DNA from: Octadecabacter algicola
GTDB lineage: Bacteria; Pseudomonadota; Alphaproteobacteria; Rhodobacterales; Rhodobacteraceae
Length of the DNA: 64,000 nucleotides
Assembly (NCBI RefSeq): GCF_021532625.1
Contig: NZ_JAKGAR010000001.1
Location: 496,001-560,000, forward strand
Direction: 5' to 3'
Positions 19,247 through 28,972 of this stretch are shown here, in pieces. Below the pieces are notes generated by a model. That model was not told the origin of the DNA, ran no database searches, and saw only the letters and a list, made by a program, of their open reading frames with translations. Both the position numbers and the translations under genes were made by a program. Numbering within the stretch: the stretch's first letter is position 1; every line of letters starts with the position of its first letter.

Positions 19247-19581
19247 TGGCCCAAGGCGGCTTGGGCTTTCTTGGTCAAAGACGTCCTTACAATCGAATAG
19301 GAGGTTTCAATTCGGTGACGCAGTTCGACCTCGTCAGTGTCCAGAGGCAAGAAAACCCACGAGCGATGAAAATAGGGCGCCTTGGGCCAACCAAACATAT
19401 CTTCTAAGTGCAGGGCGTCCTCAATCGAGGCGCATTTGACGGCAAGCCCGTCGCCTCGCGCACCGATGCTGGCAAACATTTTACCACCAATTTTCCACGC
19501 GTCATGGCCGCCGCCCCATGGGTCGGAGACCTCGGCGGAGGGAAGGATCTGACATATCGCGTTTACGGTTTCACGGGTCAT
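19234..19581 (-). CDS. MmcQ/YjbR-like protein
   Basis: 115 residues of the MmcQ/YjbR family (CyaY-like fold): MTRETVNAICQILPSAE at the start, DPWGGGHDAWKIGGKMFASIG, the conserved VKCASIEDALHLEDMFGWPKAPYF, and the C-terminal WVFLPLDTDEVELRHRIETSYSIVRTSLTKKAQ. Relatives are called DNA-binding by annotation only; function is not established. The ATG at 19581 was preferred over a TTG nine codons upstream. It overlaps the hydrolase gene downstream. Confidence 0.85.
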   Translation of the reverse strand: MTRETVNAICQILPSAEVSDPWGGGHDAWKIGGKMFASIGARGDGLAVKCASIEDALHLEDMFGWPKAPYFHRSWVFLPLDTDEVELRHRIETSYSIVRTSLTKKAQAALGQWPQ

Positions 19582-19708
19582 GGGGAATGATGGCGCAAGA
19601 GAGGGCAAATATGCAAGCGCGACCGTTCGCTACACTGGGCCTGGCAACTGTTTGGAGGTGTGGCGTTGCTTTGTGCGTTAGGGACCGTTAGACAGTCGCT
19701 ATGAAGAG

Positions 19709-19726
19709 CATTTGCATCATTTGCAT
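19709..19726 (+). repeat. Tandem 9-bp direct repeat CATTTGCAT x2
   Basis: Two adjacent perfect copies of CATTTGCAT followed by ATTATTA, about 100 bases upstream of cysS in a 243-base gap. It may be a regulatory element or chance. Confidence 0.5.
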
Positions 19727-19824
19727 TATTATTACCTGCTGACTTACGTCGCGGGCCGCTCTTTCACGTTTCCATAAACAGTTGAAGTTGCTAAGCCCGC
19801 GGGTGAAATCCGTGTGAGGCCAAT

Positions 19825-21279
19825 ATGACGATCCGACTGTATAATACCAAAACCCGTAAGAAGGTGGAATTCGAGCCAATCGATCAAGAGAACGTGCGGA
19901 TGTATGTCTGTGGGCCGACGGTTTATGACCGCGCGCACCTTGGCAATGCGCGGCCCGTTATCGTGTTTGATACGTTGTTTCGTCTGCTGCGGCACACATA
20001 TGGCGATGACCACGTCACTTATGTGCGCAATTTCACGGACGTTGATGACAAGATCAACGCGACAGCACTTGCCCGCAAGGAAGCCGGCGCGGCAGGCACG
20101 CTTGAGGAACTGATTGCAGAGCGGACCGAAGAAACCATCGGTTGGTATCTGAGCGATATGAGCGAAGTGGGTGCTCTTGAGCCAACTCAGATGCCGCGGG
20201 CCACGAATTACATCGCGCAGATGATTGCGATGATCGAGGATTTAATCACCAAGGATCACGCCTATGCCGCCGAAGGCCATGCGCTGTTTCGGGTGCGTTC
20301 CTATGAAAACTACGGCGCGCTGTCTGGGCGATCTGTTGATGACATGATTGCAGGGGCGCGGGTGGAAGTGGCCCCATTCAAAGAAGATCCGATGGATTTC
20401 GTGCTGTGGAAACCGTCAACTGACGATCAGCCGGGCTGGGACAGCCCGTGGGGCCGGGGCCGTCCTGGGTGGCATATTGAGTGTTCCGCAATGGCCAAGG
20501 CGTTGTTGGGGGATACATTTGATATCCACGGCGGCGGATTGGATCTGCAATTCCCGCACCACGAAGATGAGATCGCGCAAAGCTGCTGTGCCAATGAGAC
20601 CGATGAAATGGCGCGCTACTGGATGCACAACGAGATGTTGCAAGTTGAAGGGAAGAAGATGTCCAAGTCCTTGGGCAACTTCTTTACCGTACGCGACTTG
20701 CTGGAACAGGGTGTGCCCGGTGAAGTGATCCGCTTGGTGTTCTTGATGACCCATTACCGCAAGCCAATGGATTGGACAGATGCCAAACGCGGAGAGGCCG
20801 AAAAGATGCTGGGTGAATGGATGTCTGTCCTTCAAAAGCACGGCTATTCGCAGAAAACCGTCGATATGCTTAAGGCATCGGGTGATTGGGTTGCTGACGC
20901 TGAATTTATTGGCGTGTTGAGCAATGATCTTAACACATCCGGTGCGATTTCTAGGATGCATGTGTTGGCCAAAGCCAAGACCGCTGCTGGCTTGGTGCCT
21001 TTGGCACATGCCATGGAAACGCTAGGGTTGGTAAACGATTGGTCGATCCTTGATTTGTCGCCATCTCAAAACGATGACATGCCTGAGTGGGCGGCCACAG
21101 TGATTGATCGGTTGATTGTTGAACGCGGAGAAGCGCGTGCCGCCAAGGACTGGGGCGAGGCCGACCGTCTACGCGATCTATTGAACGCGGCTGGGGTTCA
21201 GGTCACTGATGTTGCGGGAACCGCAAGCTGGCTTCCAGGGGCGGACTTTGATCTTAGCGTGTTGGAGGCGTTGAAATGA
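19825..21279 (+). CDS. cysS: Cysteinyl-tRNA synthetase
   Basis: 484 residues, class I synthetase for cysteine. The zinc/cysteine-site [16 protein letters not shown] includes the HIGH variant HLGN; later come [13 protein letters not shown], the [19 protein letters not shown] zinc site and [16 protein letters not shown] as KMSKS. The C-terminal DALR-like region includes [23 protein letters not shown] with AGGCC upstream. It overlaps cimA by 4 bases (ATGA), so cysS-cimA and the following gene form an operon. Confidence 0.97.
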   Translation: MTIRLYNTKTRKKVEFEPIDQENVRMYVCGPTVYDRAHLGNARPVIVFDTLFRLLRHTYGDDHVTYVRNFTDVDDKINATALARKEAGAAGTLEELIAERTEETIGWYLSDMSEVGALEPTQMPRATNYIAQMIAMIEDLITKDHAYAAEGHALFRVRSYENYGALSGRSVDDMIAGARVEVAPFKEDPMDFVLWKPSTDDQPGWDSPWGRGRPGWHIECSAMAKALLGDTFDIHGGGLDLQFPHHEDEIAQSCCANETDEMARYWMHNEMLQVEGKKMSKSLGNFFTVRDLLEQGVPGEVIRLVFLMTHYRKPMDWTDAKRGEAEKMLGEWMSVLQKHGYSQKTVDMLKASGDWVADAEFIGVLSNDLNTSGAISRMHVLAKAKTAAGLVPLAHAMETLGLVNDWSILDLSPSQNDDMPEWAATVIDRLIVERGEARAAKDWGEADRLRDLLNAAGVQVTDVAGTASWLPGADFDLSVLEALK

Positions 21280-22892
21280 CGGAGCGTCTGTACCTTTACG
21301 ACACCACGTTGCGGGACGGTCAACAAACCCAAGGCGTGCAGTTTTCAACGGATGAAAAACGCGCGGTTGCCGCCGTTTTGGATGAACTTGGTGTGGACTA
21401 CATAGAAGGTGGCTGGCCCGGTGCGAACCCGACGGATAGTGAGTTCTTTGAAAATGCACCCAAAACCCGCGCCACGGTAACAGCCTTTGGGATGACCAAA
21501 CGGTCTGGTCATTCCGCAGAGAATGACGATGTGCTGGCGGCGGTCATGAATGCGGGAACGCAGGCGGTGTGTCTGGTGGGTAAGACACATGATTTTCACG
21601 TTAAAACAGCGCTTGGCATCAGTTTAGACGAAAACCTTGAGAACATCGCAGGGTCGATCAAGCATATCGTCAACGCAGGCCGAGAGGCGCTGTTTGACGC
21701 TGAGCACTTCTTTGACGGTTTCAAATCGAACCCAGAGTATACGATCTCGGCCGCGAAAGCCGCCTATGATGCAGGTGCGCGTTGGGTTGTGCTGTGTGAC
21801 ACCAATGGCGGCGCGTTGCCCCATGACGTGAGGGCCGCAACCAAAGCCTTGATCGAGGCGGGCGTGCCCGGGGATCACATCGGTATCCACACCCACAACG
21901 ACACCGAAAACGCCGTCGCCAACAGTCTTGTTGCTGTGGCTGCAGGTGCGCGCCAAATCCAAGGAACGCTGAACGGCCTTGGCGAGCGCTGCGGAAATGC
22001 AAACCTGACAACGTTGATCCCAACGTTGCTGTTGAAAGAACCGTTCGCCAGCCAGTTTGAAACCGGTGTGACCCTTGATGCGCTCAAGGGGTTACGACAG
22101 GCGTCACGTATGTTGGATGAAATCCTCAACCGTGTGCCGCAAAAACAAGCGCCTTATGTGGGTAGTTCGGCGTTTGCCCATAAGGCGGGGTTGCATGCAA
22201 GCGCGATTGCCAAAGACCCCAGCACATATGAACATGTTGACCCCGCATTGGTCGGCAACAGCCGCATTGTTCCGATGTCAAACCAAGCTGGCCAATCCAA
22301 CCTGCGGGAACGCCTTAGCGCCATGGGACTAGACGTCAAAAAAGGTGACCCTGCTTTGGCCCGTATTCTGGACCGCGTTAAAGACCGCGAAGCGGCAGGT
22401 TATACCTATGACACCGCACAGGCGAGTTTCGAGATTCTGGCCCGTGAGGAACTGGGGCTGATGCCCGATTTCTTTGAGGTGAAACGCTATCGTGTCACCG
22501 TTGAACGCCGCCGCAATAAACGGAATGAAATGGTGTCCTTGTCCGAGGCCGTCGTCGTTGTGAAAGTCGATGGCGAAAAGACCATGTCGGTGAGTGAAAG
22601 CATAGGGCCGGACGGGTCCGATCAGGGTCCGGTTAACGCGCTGAGCCGTGCGTTGATGAAGGACCTTGGGCGCTACCGTGATAAGGTGTCCGATCTTGTG
22701 TTGACCGACTTTAAGGTGCGTATCACCAATGGCGGCACAGAGGCTGTTACACGTGTCATCATCGACAGCGCTGACGGGCAGGGCCGTGCGTGGTCCACTG
22801 TTGGCGTCAGCGCCAACATAGTGGACGCCAGCTTTGATGCCTTGGTCGATGCGATCCGTTGGAAACTGTTGCGTGATGGGGCTGATACGTGA
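21276..22892 (+). CDS. cimA: (R)-citramalate synthase
   Basis: 538 residues of the LeuA/HMGL family, condensing pyruvate with acetyl-CoA to citramalate, the entry to threonine-independent isoleucine synthesis. [20 protein letters not shown] and [17 protein letters not shown] are the CimA-specific N-terminal motifs; [17 protein letters not shown] and [12 protein letters not shown] form the metal and acyl-CoA parts of the barrel. Residues about 410-535 match the LeuA allosteric domain. GW.GANP.D distinguishes it from isopropylmalate or homocitrate synthases. It overlaps genes on both sides by 4 bases. Confidence 0.93.
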   Translation: MTERLYLYDTTLRDGQQTQGVQFSTDEKRAVAAVLDELGVDYIEGGWPGANPTDSEFFENAPKTRATVTAFGMTKRSGHSAENDDVLAAVMNAGTQAVCLVGKTHDFHVKTALGISLDENLENIAGSIKHIVNAGREALFDAEHFFDGFKSNPEYTISAAKAAYDAGARWVVLCDTNGGALPHDVRAATKALIEAGVPGDHIGIHTHNDTENAVANSLVAVAAGARQIQGTLNGLGERCGNANLTTLIPTLLLKEPFASQFETGVTLDALKGLRQASRMLDEILNRVPQKQAPYVGSSAFAHKAGLHASAIAKDPSTYEHVDPALVGNSRIVPMSNQAGQSNLRERLSAMGLDVKKGDPALARILDRVKDREAAGYTYDTAQASFEILAREELGLMPDFFEVKRYRVTVERRRNKRNEMVSLSEAVVVVKVDGEKTMSVSESIGPDGSDQGPVNALSRALMKDLGRYRDKVSDLVLTDFKVRITNGGTEAVTRVIIDSADGQGRAWSTVGVSANIVDASFDALVDAIRWKLLRDGADT

Positions 22893-23638
22893 GTTTTGAT
22901 GCCTGCGCAGCCATCGTTGAAAAAGGCGATCCCCAACGGTTCATGGCGACTATGGCCTGCTCAGTTGACGCGCGCCGCGTTTTGTTTCCTCTTTACGCGT
23001 TCAACGTACAAGTGGCACGCGCCCCTTGGGTGACCGAGGAACCAATGATTGCCGAGATGCGGCTTCAATGGTGGCGGGATGCCCTAGAAGAAATCGCCGA
23101 AGGTCGCGCGGTGCGCAAACACGAGGTGACGACGGCACTGGCGGACATTTTGGACGTTGATGGTGCAAAGGCGCTTGATCGTTTGGTCGCGTCACGCCGT
23201 TGGGACGTCTACAAAGACACCTTTGAGGACGCGGGTCATTTTCAAGAATATCTAGAAGCGACGGCTGGCGAATTGATGTGGCAAGCCGCGCGATCTTTGG
23301 GCGCGAATGATGCGTCCCGTGAGGGCGTTATGGCATACGGTTCTGCAACGGGGTTGGCGCGTTACTTGGTGGCCGTTCCAGAGCTTGAGAGCAAAGGGCG
23401 CAAGCCTTTGGTTGACGGGCGTTCTGAGGCGATTGCGGAACTGGCACGCGCGGCTTTGGCCAAGCTTGATCCAGCTTTGAAACAAACGCTTCCAAAACGG
23501 GCACGAGCAGCATTGGTCGAAAGTTGGGAAACAGTGCCACTGTTGCGCCAGATCGAACGTCAGCCAGAACGCGTGGCACAGGGTGCGGTTGGGCTTAGCC
23601 CATTTCGCAGTAAGTTCCGTTTGTTGCGATCGACTTAA
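22889..23638 (+). CDS. Squalene/phytoene synthase-like protein, NDUFAF6-like
   Basis: 249 residues with the all-helical squalene/phytoene synthase fold. FPLYAFNVQVARAPWVTEEPMIAEMRLQWWRDAL aligns with the first active-site helix region, but the usual DxxxD is not visible (AFNVQVA in its place). The second motif region (YLEATAGELMWQAARSLG) also lacks the paired aspartates. Such degenerate members resemble NDUFAF6, a respiratory complex I assembly factor, so prenyl condensation is unlikely. GTG start overlapping the cimA stop (GTGA); its end overlaps the convergent MFS gene by 4 bases. Confidence 0.83.
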   Translation: MSFDACAAIVEKGDPQRFMATMACSVDARRVLFPLYAFNVQVARAPWVTEEPMIAEMRLQWWRDALEEIAEGRAVRKHEVTTALADILDVDGAKALDRLVASRRWDVYKDTFEDAGHFQEYLEATAGELMWQAARSLGANDASREGVMAYGSATGLARYLVAVPELESKGRKPLVDGRSEAIAELARAALAKLDPALKQTLPKRARAALVESWETVPLLRQIERQPERVAQGAVGLSPFRSKFRLLRST

Positions 23639-24891
23639 GCGGACGACCCTCGAGGCCGCATAGCAAGCCAGATCAATGCACCGCCAGCAAGCATCAGGAA
23701 CGGTGCCATCGCAAGGTTCACGGCGGTCCAGCCTTCCATCGGGTCGCCACCCGAACAGTTCATCAAGCCGCCCGATGCAAGTGATGCCACCATCACTGAC
23801 CCAAACACCACCATGTCATTCAGGCCCTGAACAACACCACGCTCATGCGGCAGGTGTGAGGAAGTCAGCATCGTTGTCGCGCCGATAAAGCCAAAGTTCC
23901 AGCCGACCCCCAAAAGGATCAAGGCGGCGTAAAAGCTGAACAGTGAGGGCTGATCGGCATCCGCAACATTCACACCGAAGAGGGCTGCCGCGCCCGCGGC
24001 GAAGAGGATCACAAGGCCTGTGGCCATGATGGATTTGACACCAAAGCGCGCGATCAAATGGCCGGTGAAAAAGCTTGGGATATACATCGCAAGCACGTGA
24101 GCTGAAACGATATTGTTTGCGTTATCAAGCTCATAACCACATCCAACCACGGCGAGTGGCGTTGATGTCATCACTAAGTTCATCAGTGAGTAAGAGACCA
24201 AGCCGACGATCATCGCGACCAACAGATTGGGGTCGGACAGCAAGTCACCACGCGAGCGTGGCTTTGGGCCTTCGACTTTGGGCTGGCCACGCGTTCCTTT
24301 GGGCAGGTCGAGCGGCATAAAAAGAAACATCCCCACGAGGTTCAGCACGACAACGGCAAGATAAATGCCAAGGAACGGAACTGCGAACGCATCTTCTACG
24401 ACTTTGTTAAGCTGCGGACCCAGAATAGCTGAGACCAAGCCACCCGCCATGACATAGGAAATGGCCTTGGGCTTAAAGCTGTCAGAGGCCGTATCCGTTG
24501 CGGCAAAGCGAAAGAACCCTTGAGCCGACATATAGATGCCGGTGAAATAAGAACCGAGCAACAGCACAGGGAAGCTACCAAGGTATAATCCATAAGCCGC
24601 GACCGCAGCGCCAAATGCGCCCGCTAGTGCGCCGACATAAAACCCAAAGCGGCGACCACGATGCTGCATAAGCGGCGAGAGCCATGGTGCCGTCGTCATG
24701 GAGCCAAAAATAATCAGAGTGATCGGCAGGGTCGCCCAACAGATATTCGAGGCAAGCTGTTTACCGGCCAAGCCACCTATAACAAAGATCATTGGCATCT
24801 GTGCACCAAGGATCGCTTGGGCAAGGACAAGGACGGTGACATTTCGCTTTGCGCGGTTGTCGTCGATTTCTGGGGTCGATGTATCAGTCAT
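23635..24891 (-). CDS. Major facilitator superfamily transporter
   Basis: 418 residues with about twelve hydrophobic segments and a central cytoplasmic loop at about residues 205-225 (PKGTRGQPKVEGPKPRSRGD). The N-terminal half carries a weak MFS motif A region (PLMQHRGRRFGFYVGAL). The second half includes GVGWNFGFIGATTMLTSSHLPHERG and GLNDMVVFGSVMVASLASGG. The substrate cannot be assigned. It runs on the same strand as cobB, 52 bases downstream of that start... orientation places it after the cobA-cobB pair, so read-through from them is possible. Confidence 0.88.
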   Translation of the reverse strand: MTDTSTPEIDDNRAKRNVTVLVLAQAILGAQMPMIFVIGGLAGKQLASNICWATLPITLIIFGSMTTAPWLSPLMQHRGRRFGFYVGALAGAFGAAVAAYGLYLGSFPVLLLGSYFTGIYMSAQGFFRFAATDTASDSFKPKAISYVMAGGLVSAILGPQLNKVVEDAFAVPFLGIYLAVVVLNLVGMFLFMPLDLPKGTRGQPKVEGPKPRSRGDLLSDPNLLVAMIVGLVSYSLMNLVMTSTPLAVVGCGYELDNANNIVSAHVLAMYIPSFFTGHLIARFGVKSIMATGLVILFAAGAAALFGVNVADADQPSLFSFYAALILLGVGWNFGFIGATTMLTSSHLPHERGVVQGLNDMVVFGSVMVASLASGGLMNCSGGDPMEGWTAVNLAMAPFLMLAGGALIWLAMRPRGSSA

Positions 24892-24943
24892 AAAAACTGG
24901 CTACGCCTGCATGGGGGGCATGGCAATGGGTGAAATGACGCGG

Positions 24944-26206
24944 CTAGGCGCGATCGATGATATGCGCAAAGGAACCTGACACGCGGCCCTCCGTCAGTCC
25001 AATGGGGCCAAGGTCGCGGCCTTCGGCGTCGCTCGCTTCAAAGAGAGGGGTGCCTTGGGCGTTGATCGTAGTTGCGTAGTGAAATTCGTGCGCTGTGTAG
25101 GTTTCAGGATGCGCAGGTGTAAGTCCTCGCAAAGTTCTGTATCCTAGGTGGAGCTTACGAGTGGCGAAACTGGTGGTGAGGCCAATAAGACCCGCCATTT
25201 TGTGAGAGGTGCCATCTGCATCAATCAAAGCTTCGCCAAGCGCCATGTATCCCCCGCATTCTCCATATATATCAGAGTTTTGCGAAGCAAATCTAAGGCT
25301 TTGCATGAAGGTTTGATTGGCTGCGAGTTTTGCCGCATGAAGCTCTGGGTAGCCACCTGGTAAGAAGACTTCGTCTGCTTCTGGTACTGGTTCATCCGCG
25401 AGAGGTGAAAAAGGAATGATCTCCGCACCGTTGGCCTGCCAATCGGCGATGTGATGCGGGTAAACGAAAGAAAAGGCCGCGTCCTGTGCTAATGCAATGC
25501 GGCGAGGCGGGGTGTTCTGCACGCGGGGTGAGCCAGTTTTGGCCGGACACATCAGGGCCATAAGAGCCGCGAGGTCGATATGCTGCGCGACTTGCGTAGC
25601 TGCGGATTCGAGGAACTCGATCAGATCGGGCATTTCACCCGCTTGAACCAATCCGAGGTGCCTTGAGGGTCGTGATAAAGTTTCAGATCGAGGAATTGCA
25701 CCGAGGACGGGCAGACCGAGTGGCGCGAGGGCTGTGCGCAACATGGTTTCGTGACGCGGCGATCCAACGCGGTTTAGGATCACCCCCGCGATCTGGACGG
25801 TTGGATCATGGCTGGCGAACCCGCGTACAAGGGCGCCGATAGAATGGGACATCGCTTTGGCATCGATGATTAGGACGACCGGAAGGTCCAGTGTACGGGC
25901 AAGGTCGGCGGTTGACCCTTTACCGGCAGGGGGTGCGCCGTCAAACAAGCCCATTGCACCTTCGATGATCAGCGGGCCTGTACCGTTTGCCAATCCACGG
26001 ATACGGTCAGGCGTCATAGCCCATGCATCAAGGTTCACACAGGGGCGGCCCGAGGCGGCGGCGTGAAATTGCGGGTCGATGTAGTCGGGGCCTGATTTGG
26101 CGGAACGGACATTGTGGCCAGCATTGCGAAGCGCGCGTAGCAGGCCAAGTGTGACTGTGGTCTTTCCGGCACCTGAAGATGGCGCGGCAAGGATCAGCCC
26201 CGTCAT
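24944..26206 (-). CDS. cobB: Cobyrinate a,c-diamide synthase
   Basis: 420 residues of the CobB/CbiA family: ATP- and glutamine-dependent amidation of the a and c side chains of (hydrogeno)byrinic or cobyrinic acid. The N-terminal P-loop APSSGAGKTTVTLGLLRAL and SGPDYIDPQFH are typical; LIIEGAMGLFDGAPP lies in the synthetase domain. The C-terminal glutaminase domain has FLPGGYPELHAAKL and the nucleophile cysteine in IYGECGGYMALG, with a late histidine in YTAHEFHY. The ATG follows directly after the cobA stop codon. Whether it acts on the cobalt-free or cobalt form depends on pathway genes outside the window. Confidence 0.95.
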   Translation of the reverse strand: MTGLILAAPSSGAGKTTVTLGLLRALRNAGHNVRSAKSGPDYIDPQFHAAASGRPCVNLDAWAMTPDRIRGLANGTGPLIIEGAMGLFDGAPPAGKGSTADLARTLDLPVVLIIDAKAMSHSIGALVRGFASHDPTVQIAGVILNRVGSPRHETMLRTALAPLGLPVLGAIPRSETLSRPSRHLGLVQAGEMPDLIEFLESAATQVAQHIDLAALMALMCPAKTGSPRVQNTPPRRIALAQDAAFSFVYPHHIADWQANGAEIIPFSPLADEPVPEADEVFLPGGYPELHAAKLAANQTFMQSLRFASQNSDIYGECGGYMALGEALIDADGTSHKMAGLIGLTTSFATRKLHLGYRTLRGLTPAHPETYTAHEFHYATTINAQGTPLFEASDAEGRDLGPIGLTEGRVSGSFAHIIDRA

Positions 26207-27064
26207 TTAAGCAGATTCAGCGGGGCGTCCGCGTCCCAATGGATCTAAGTTTTTTGGCGGGATTCCAGCTGCTTGTGCTTGCCAGTTTAATACGTCGCGC
26301 ATTTGAACTGCACGGCCAACACAGATGATCGCTGGGGGTTCAAATCCGCCTTTAGCGATGTCTTCGGTGATTGTCCCTAGCGTGGTTTCAAGCACCTGTT
26401 GATCTGGCGTTGTGGCGGTGGTGACCACGGCCACGGGTTCATCCGCCGTGCGGCCAGCGGCCATGAGAGAGGCAGAAATCTGGGCGATGTGTTTCATTCC
26501 CATATAGATCACGATGACTTGGCTGCCTTTGGCGATAGCTTCCCAATCAAGGGACTGTGTTGCATTGCCCGATTGATCGTGGCCGGTGACGAACGTCACG
26601 GATTGGTTCACATCACGGTGGGTAACGGGGATACCCGCATAGGCCAACCCTCCAATCCCAGCAGAGATACCGGGAATAATACGAACGGGCACGCCATGTT
26701 GCACAAGGGTTTGAGCTTCTTCGCCGCCGCGCCCAAAGACGAACGGATCACCACCCTTTAGGCGCAGTACGCGTTTTCCCGCTTTGGCGAGGTCCACGAG
26801 CTGTAGGGAAATGTCGCGCTGCAAAGCACTTGGTTTGCCGCCACGCTTACCAGCATAGATATGTTCGGCCTGAGGGGCCCAGTCGAGGATGGCTTCTTGC
26901 ACAAGTGCGTCATAGATCACGACGTCGGCTTGGCGCAGTGCGTTCAACGCATGCAGGGTCAGCAAACCGGGGTCACCGGGGCCAGCACCACACAGCCAAA
27001 CCCAGCCTTTTTCAAGCTCGGGCCACTCAAAGCCTTTCGGCTGGGAAGGGAGTCGTAAATCCAT
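26207..27064 (-). CDS. cobA: Uroporphyrinogen-III C-methyltransferase
   Basis: 285 residues; methylates uroporphyrinogen III at C2 and C7 with SAM to give precorrin-2, the branch point to cobalamin and sirohaem. SUMT motifs are VWLCGAGPGDPGLLTLHAL, YAGKRGGKPSALQRD, LRLKGGDPFVFGRGGEEA, PGISAGIGGLAYAGIPVTHRD and VTGHD. No CysG-like dehydrogenase domain is fused. Its stop is immediately followed by the cobB start, and its start diverges from cbiD across 109 bases, which is too short for a full cobalamin riboswitch. Confidence 0.95.
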   Translation of the reverse strand: MDLRLPSQPKGFEWPELEKGWVWLCGAGPGDPGLLTLHALNALRQADVVIYDALVQEAILDWAPQAEHIYAGKRGGKPSALQRDISLQLVDLAKAGKRVLRLKGGDPFVFGRGGEEAQTLVQHGVPVRIIPGISAGIGGLAYAGIPVTHRDVNQSVTFVTGHDQSGNATQSLDWEAIAKGSQVIVIYMGMKHIAQISASLMAAGRTADEPVAVVTTATTPDQQVLETTLGTITEDIAKGGFEPPAIICVGRAVQMRDVLNWQAQAAGIPPKNLDPLGRGRPAESA

Positions 27065-27173
27065 GCCCCGTTATGACGCGATCGTGCGGATAGGAAAAGG
27101 TGACAAACGACGTCTCTCTTGGGATTGGCGTCATGGGGGGACGCAGGTAAGGTCGCCTTGAGGGTTGAATGAG

Positions 27174-28235
27174 ATGACACGTAAACCAACAGGGGAATTG
27201 CGCCGTGGCTGGACCACGGGCGCTTGTGCCACCGCTGCCTGTAAGGCGGCGCTGTTGGGCTTGTGGGGCGATGCCCCAGCGAAGGTGTCCATTACGCTGC
27301 CTAAGGGCGAAGTGCCTGAGTTTGAGGTCGTCGGGTTCAGGCGTGGTGATGGATGGGCCGAAGCTGGCATCGTCAAAGATGCGGGTGACGATCCGGATGT
27401 GACCCACGGAGTAACTCTCATTGTACGCGTGGCGCGATCAAACGGTGGCGTGGTGTTTAGGGCCGGTGAGGGCGTTGGAACAGTGACAAAAGCGGGCTTG
27501 CCCATCGGCGTTGGCGAAGCTGCAATCAATCCGGTTCCACGATCGATGATGGATGAAGTTGTCGCCGAGGTCGCAAGCGAGTTTGGTGAAAGCCCCGACA
27601 TTGAAATCACAGTGAGCATCCCAAATGGCCAAGAGATCGCACAAAAAACGTGGAACCCGCGCCTTGGGATCAAGGGCGGCTTGTCGGTCCTTGGGACAAC
27701 CGGAATTGTGCGTCCGTTTTCGTGTGCGGCGTGGATAGCGAGTATCCATCGGGGCGTTGACGTTGCGCGCGCCGATGGGGTGACACATGTGGCGGGCTGC
27801 ACTGGAAACATGAGCGAAAAGGCCGTTCAGGCGCTGTTCGGACTTCCGGATCACGCGATGTTGGATATGGGAGATTTCGTGGGAGGTATGGTCAAATATA
27901 TCCGCCGGCATCCCATAGAACGCCTTACGATCGGCGGTGGGATTGGCAAGCTGACAAAGCTGGCGCAGGGTGCAGTTGATTTGCATTCGGGGCGTTCTCA
28001 GGTGGATTTCGACCAGCTTGCTGAATTGGTTGGGAACCCTCGGGTGAAGGCCGCGAACACTGCGCTTGAAGCTTATGAAATTACAGGTAAAATCCTGCCC
28101 GAACGTGTTGCAGAACTTGCTGCGCGTAAGGCGATGGCGATGTTCGAAGGTGGCACCGCACCATCGCAATTAGATGTCGTCATCGTGGACCGTGCAGGTC
28201 AGGTTATTGCTCAAACGGAGATACGAAACCCATGA
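27174..28235 (+). CDS. cbiD: Cobalt-precorrin-5B C1-methyltransferase
   Basis: 353 residues of the CbiD family. LRRGWTTGACATAACKAAL is the diagnostic N-terminal motif; IVKDAGDDPDVTHG and GGLSVLGTTGIVRPFS, GCTGNMSEKAVQALFGL and IGGGIGKLTKLAQGAVDLHSGRS follow in order. CbiD methylates C1 of the ring, mainly known from the anaerobic cobalamin route, where it takes the place of CobF. The ATG at 27174 was preferred over a TTG three codons upstream. It overlaps cobK by 4 bases. Confidence 0.95.
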   Translation: MTRKPTGELRRGWTTGACATAACKAALLGLWGDAPAKVSITLPKGEVPEFEVVGFRRGDGWAEAGIVKDAGDDPDVTHGVTLIVRVARSNGGVVFRAGEGVGTVTKAGLPIGVGEAAINPVPRSMMDEVVAEVASEFGESPDIEITVSIPNGQEIAQKTWNPRLGIKGGLSVLGTTGIVRPFSCAAWIASIHRGVDVARADGVTHVAGCTGNMSEKAVQALFGLPDHAMLDMGDFVGGMVKYIRRHPIERLTIGGGIGKLTKLAQGAVDLHSGRSQVDFDQLAELVGNPRVKAANTALEAYEITGKILPERVAELAARKAMAMFEGGTAPSQLDVVIVDRAGQVIAQTEIRNP

Positions 28236-28972
28236 CGTTGTTGCTGCTTGCTGGCACTGGTGAAGCCAAGCGGATCGCGTGGGGGTTGGCAGATACAGGG
28301 CGTAGTGTTGTCGCCTCTTTGGCAGGAGTAACCCGCTCGCCTGATCCTTTACCTATTCCGACGCGGATTGGCGGGTTTGGAGGAGAGGCGGCGTTTCAGC
28401 AGTACCTCTCGGATGAGGGGATCACTGCTGTCGTGGACGCAACGCATCCATTTGCCGATCAGATTACGAACCGCACGGCGCGGGTTTGTGGTGCGTTGGG
28501 CCTTCCATATTGTCAGGTTTTACGCCCGGAGTGGGTCGCTGAAGAAAAAGATGACTGGACAGAAATCTCCGCGCCGCACGAAGTTGCGGATTTGGTGCCG
28601 CCGGATGCGGTGGTCTTTCTCGGGACGGGACGGCAAACATTACCGGAGTTTGCCAATCTTGAGGGACGTCGGGTGTTGGCGCGGATGATTGACGCCCCGA
28701 TGGTTCCGTTTCCATTCGAAGGTGGTGAATTTGTGATCGGGCGACCGCCTTTCGATGTCAAAAGCGAAGTGGCATTGTTTCGGGCGTTGGGGGTAACGCA
28801 TTTGGTTGTTAAGAACTCTGGTGGAAAAGGCGGGCGCCCCAAGTTAGATGCGGCGCGTCAATTGGAGTTGCCGGTGTTCTTATTAGATCGCCCCAAAGCA
28901 CCAAATTTGGGCGAAACCGCCACTCGGGTTGAGACTGTTCAGGGCGCGTTGGAATGGGTTGCGGCACTATGA
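28232..28972 (+). CDS. cobK: Precorrin-6A (cobalt-precorrin-6A) reductase
   Basis: 246 residues of the CobK/CbiJ family, which reduces the macrocycle with NADPH. LLLLAGTGEAKRIAWGLADTG is the N-terminal nucleotide-binding signature; later VVDATHPFADQITNRTARVCGALGLPYCQVLRPEW, VFLGTGRQTLPEFANLEGRRVLARMID and VKNSGGKGGRPKLDAARQLELPVFLLDRP match the family. It overlaps cbiD upstream and the DNA glycosylase gene downstream by ATGA, so it sits within one operon. Confidence 0.94.
   Translation: MTLLLLAGTGEAKRIAWGLADTGRSVVASLAGVTRSPDPLPIPTRIGGFGGEAAFQQYLSDEGITAVVDATHPFADQITNRTARVCGALGLPYCQVLRPEWVAEEKDDWTEISAPHEVADLVPPDAVVFLGTGRQTLPEFANLEGRRVLARMIDAPMVPFPFEGGEFVIGRPPFDVKSEVALFRALGVTHLVVKNSGGKGGRPKLDAARQLELPVFLLDRPKAPNLGETATRVETVQGALEWVAAL

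Noticed and set aside
27065-27173. Cobalamin riboswitch between cobA and cbiD
   Set aside because: Only 109 bases and no B12-box-like sequence.
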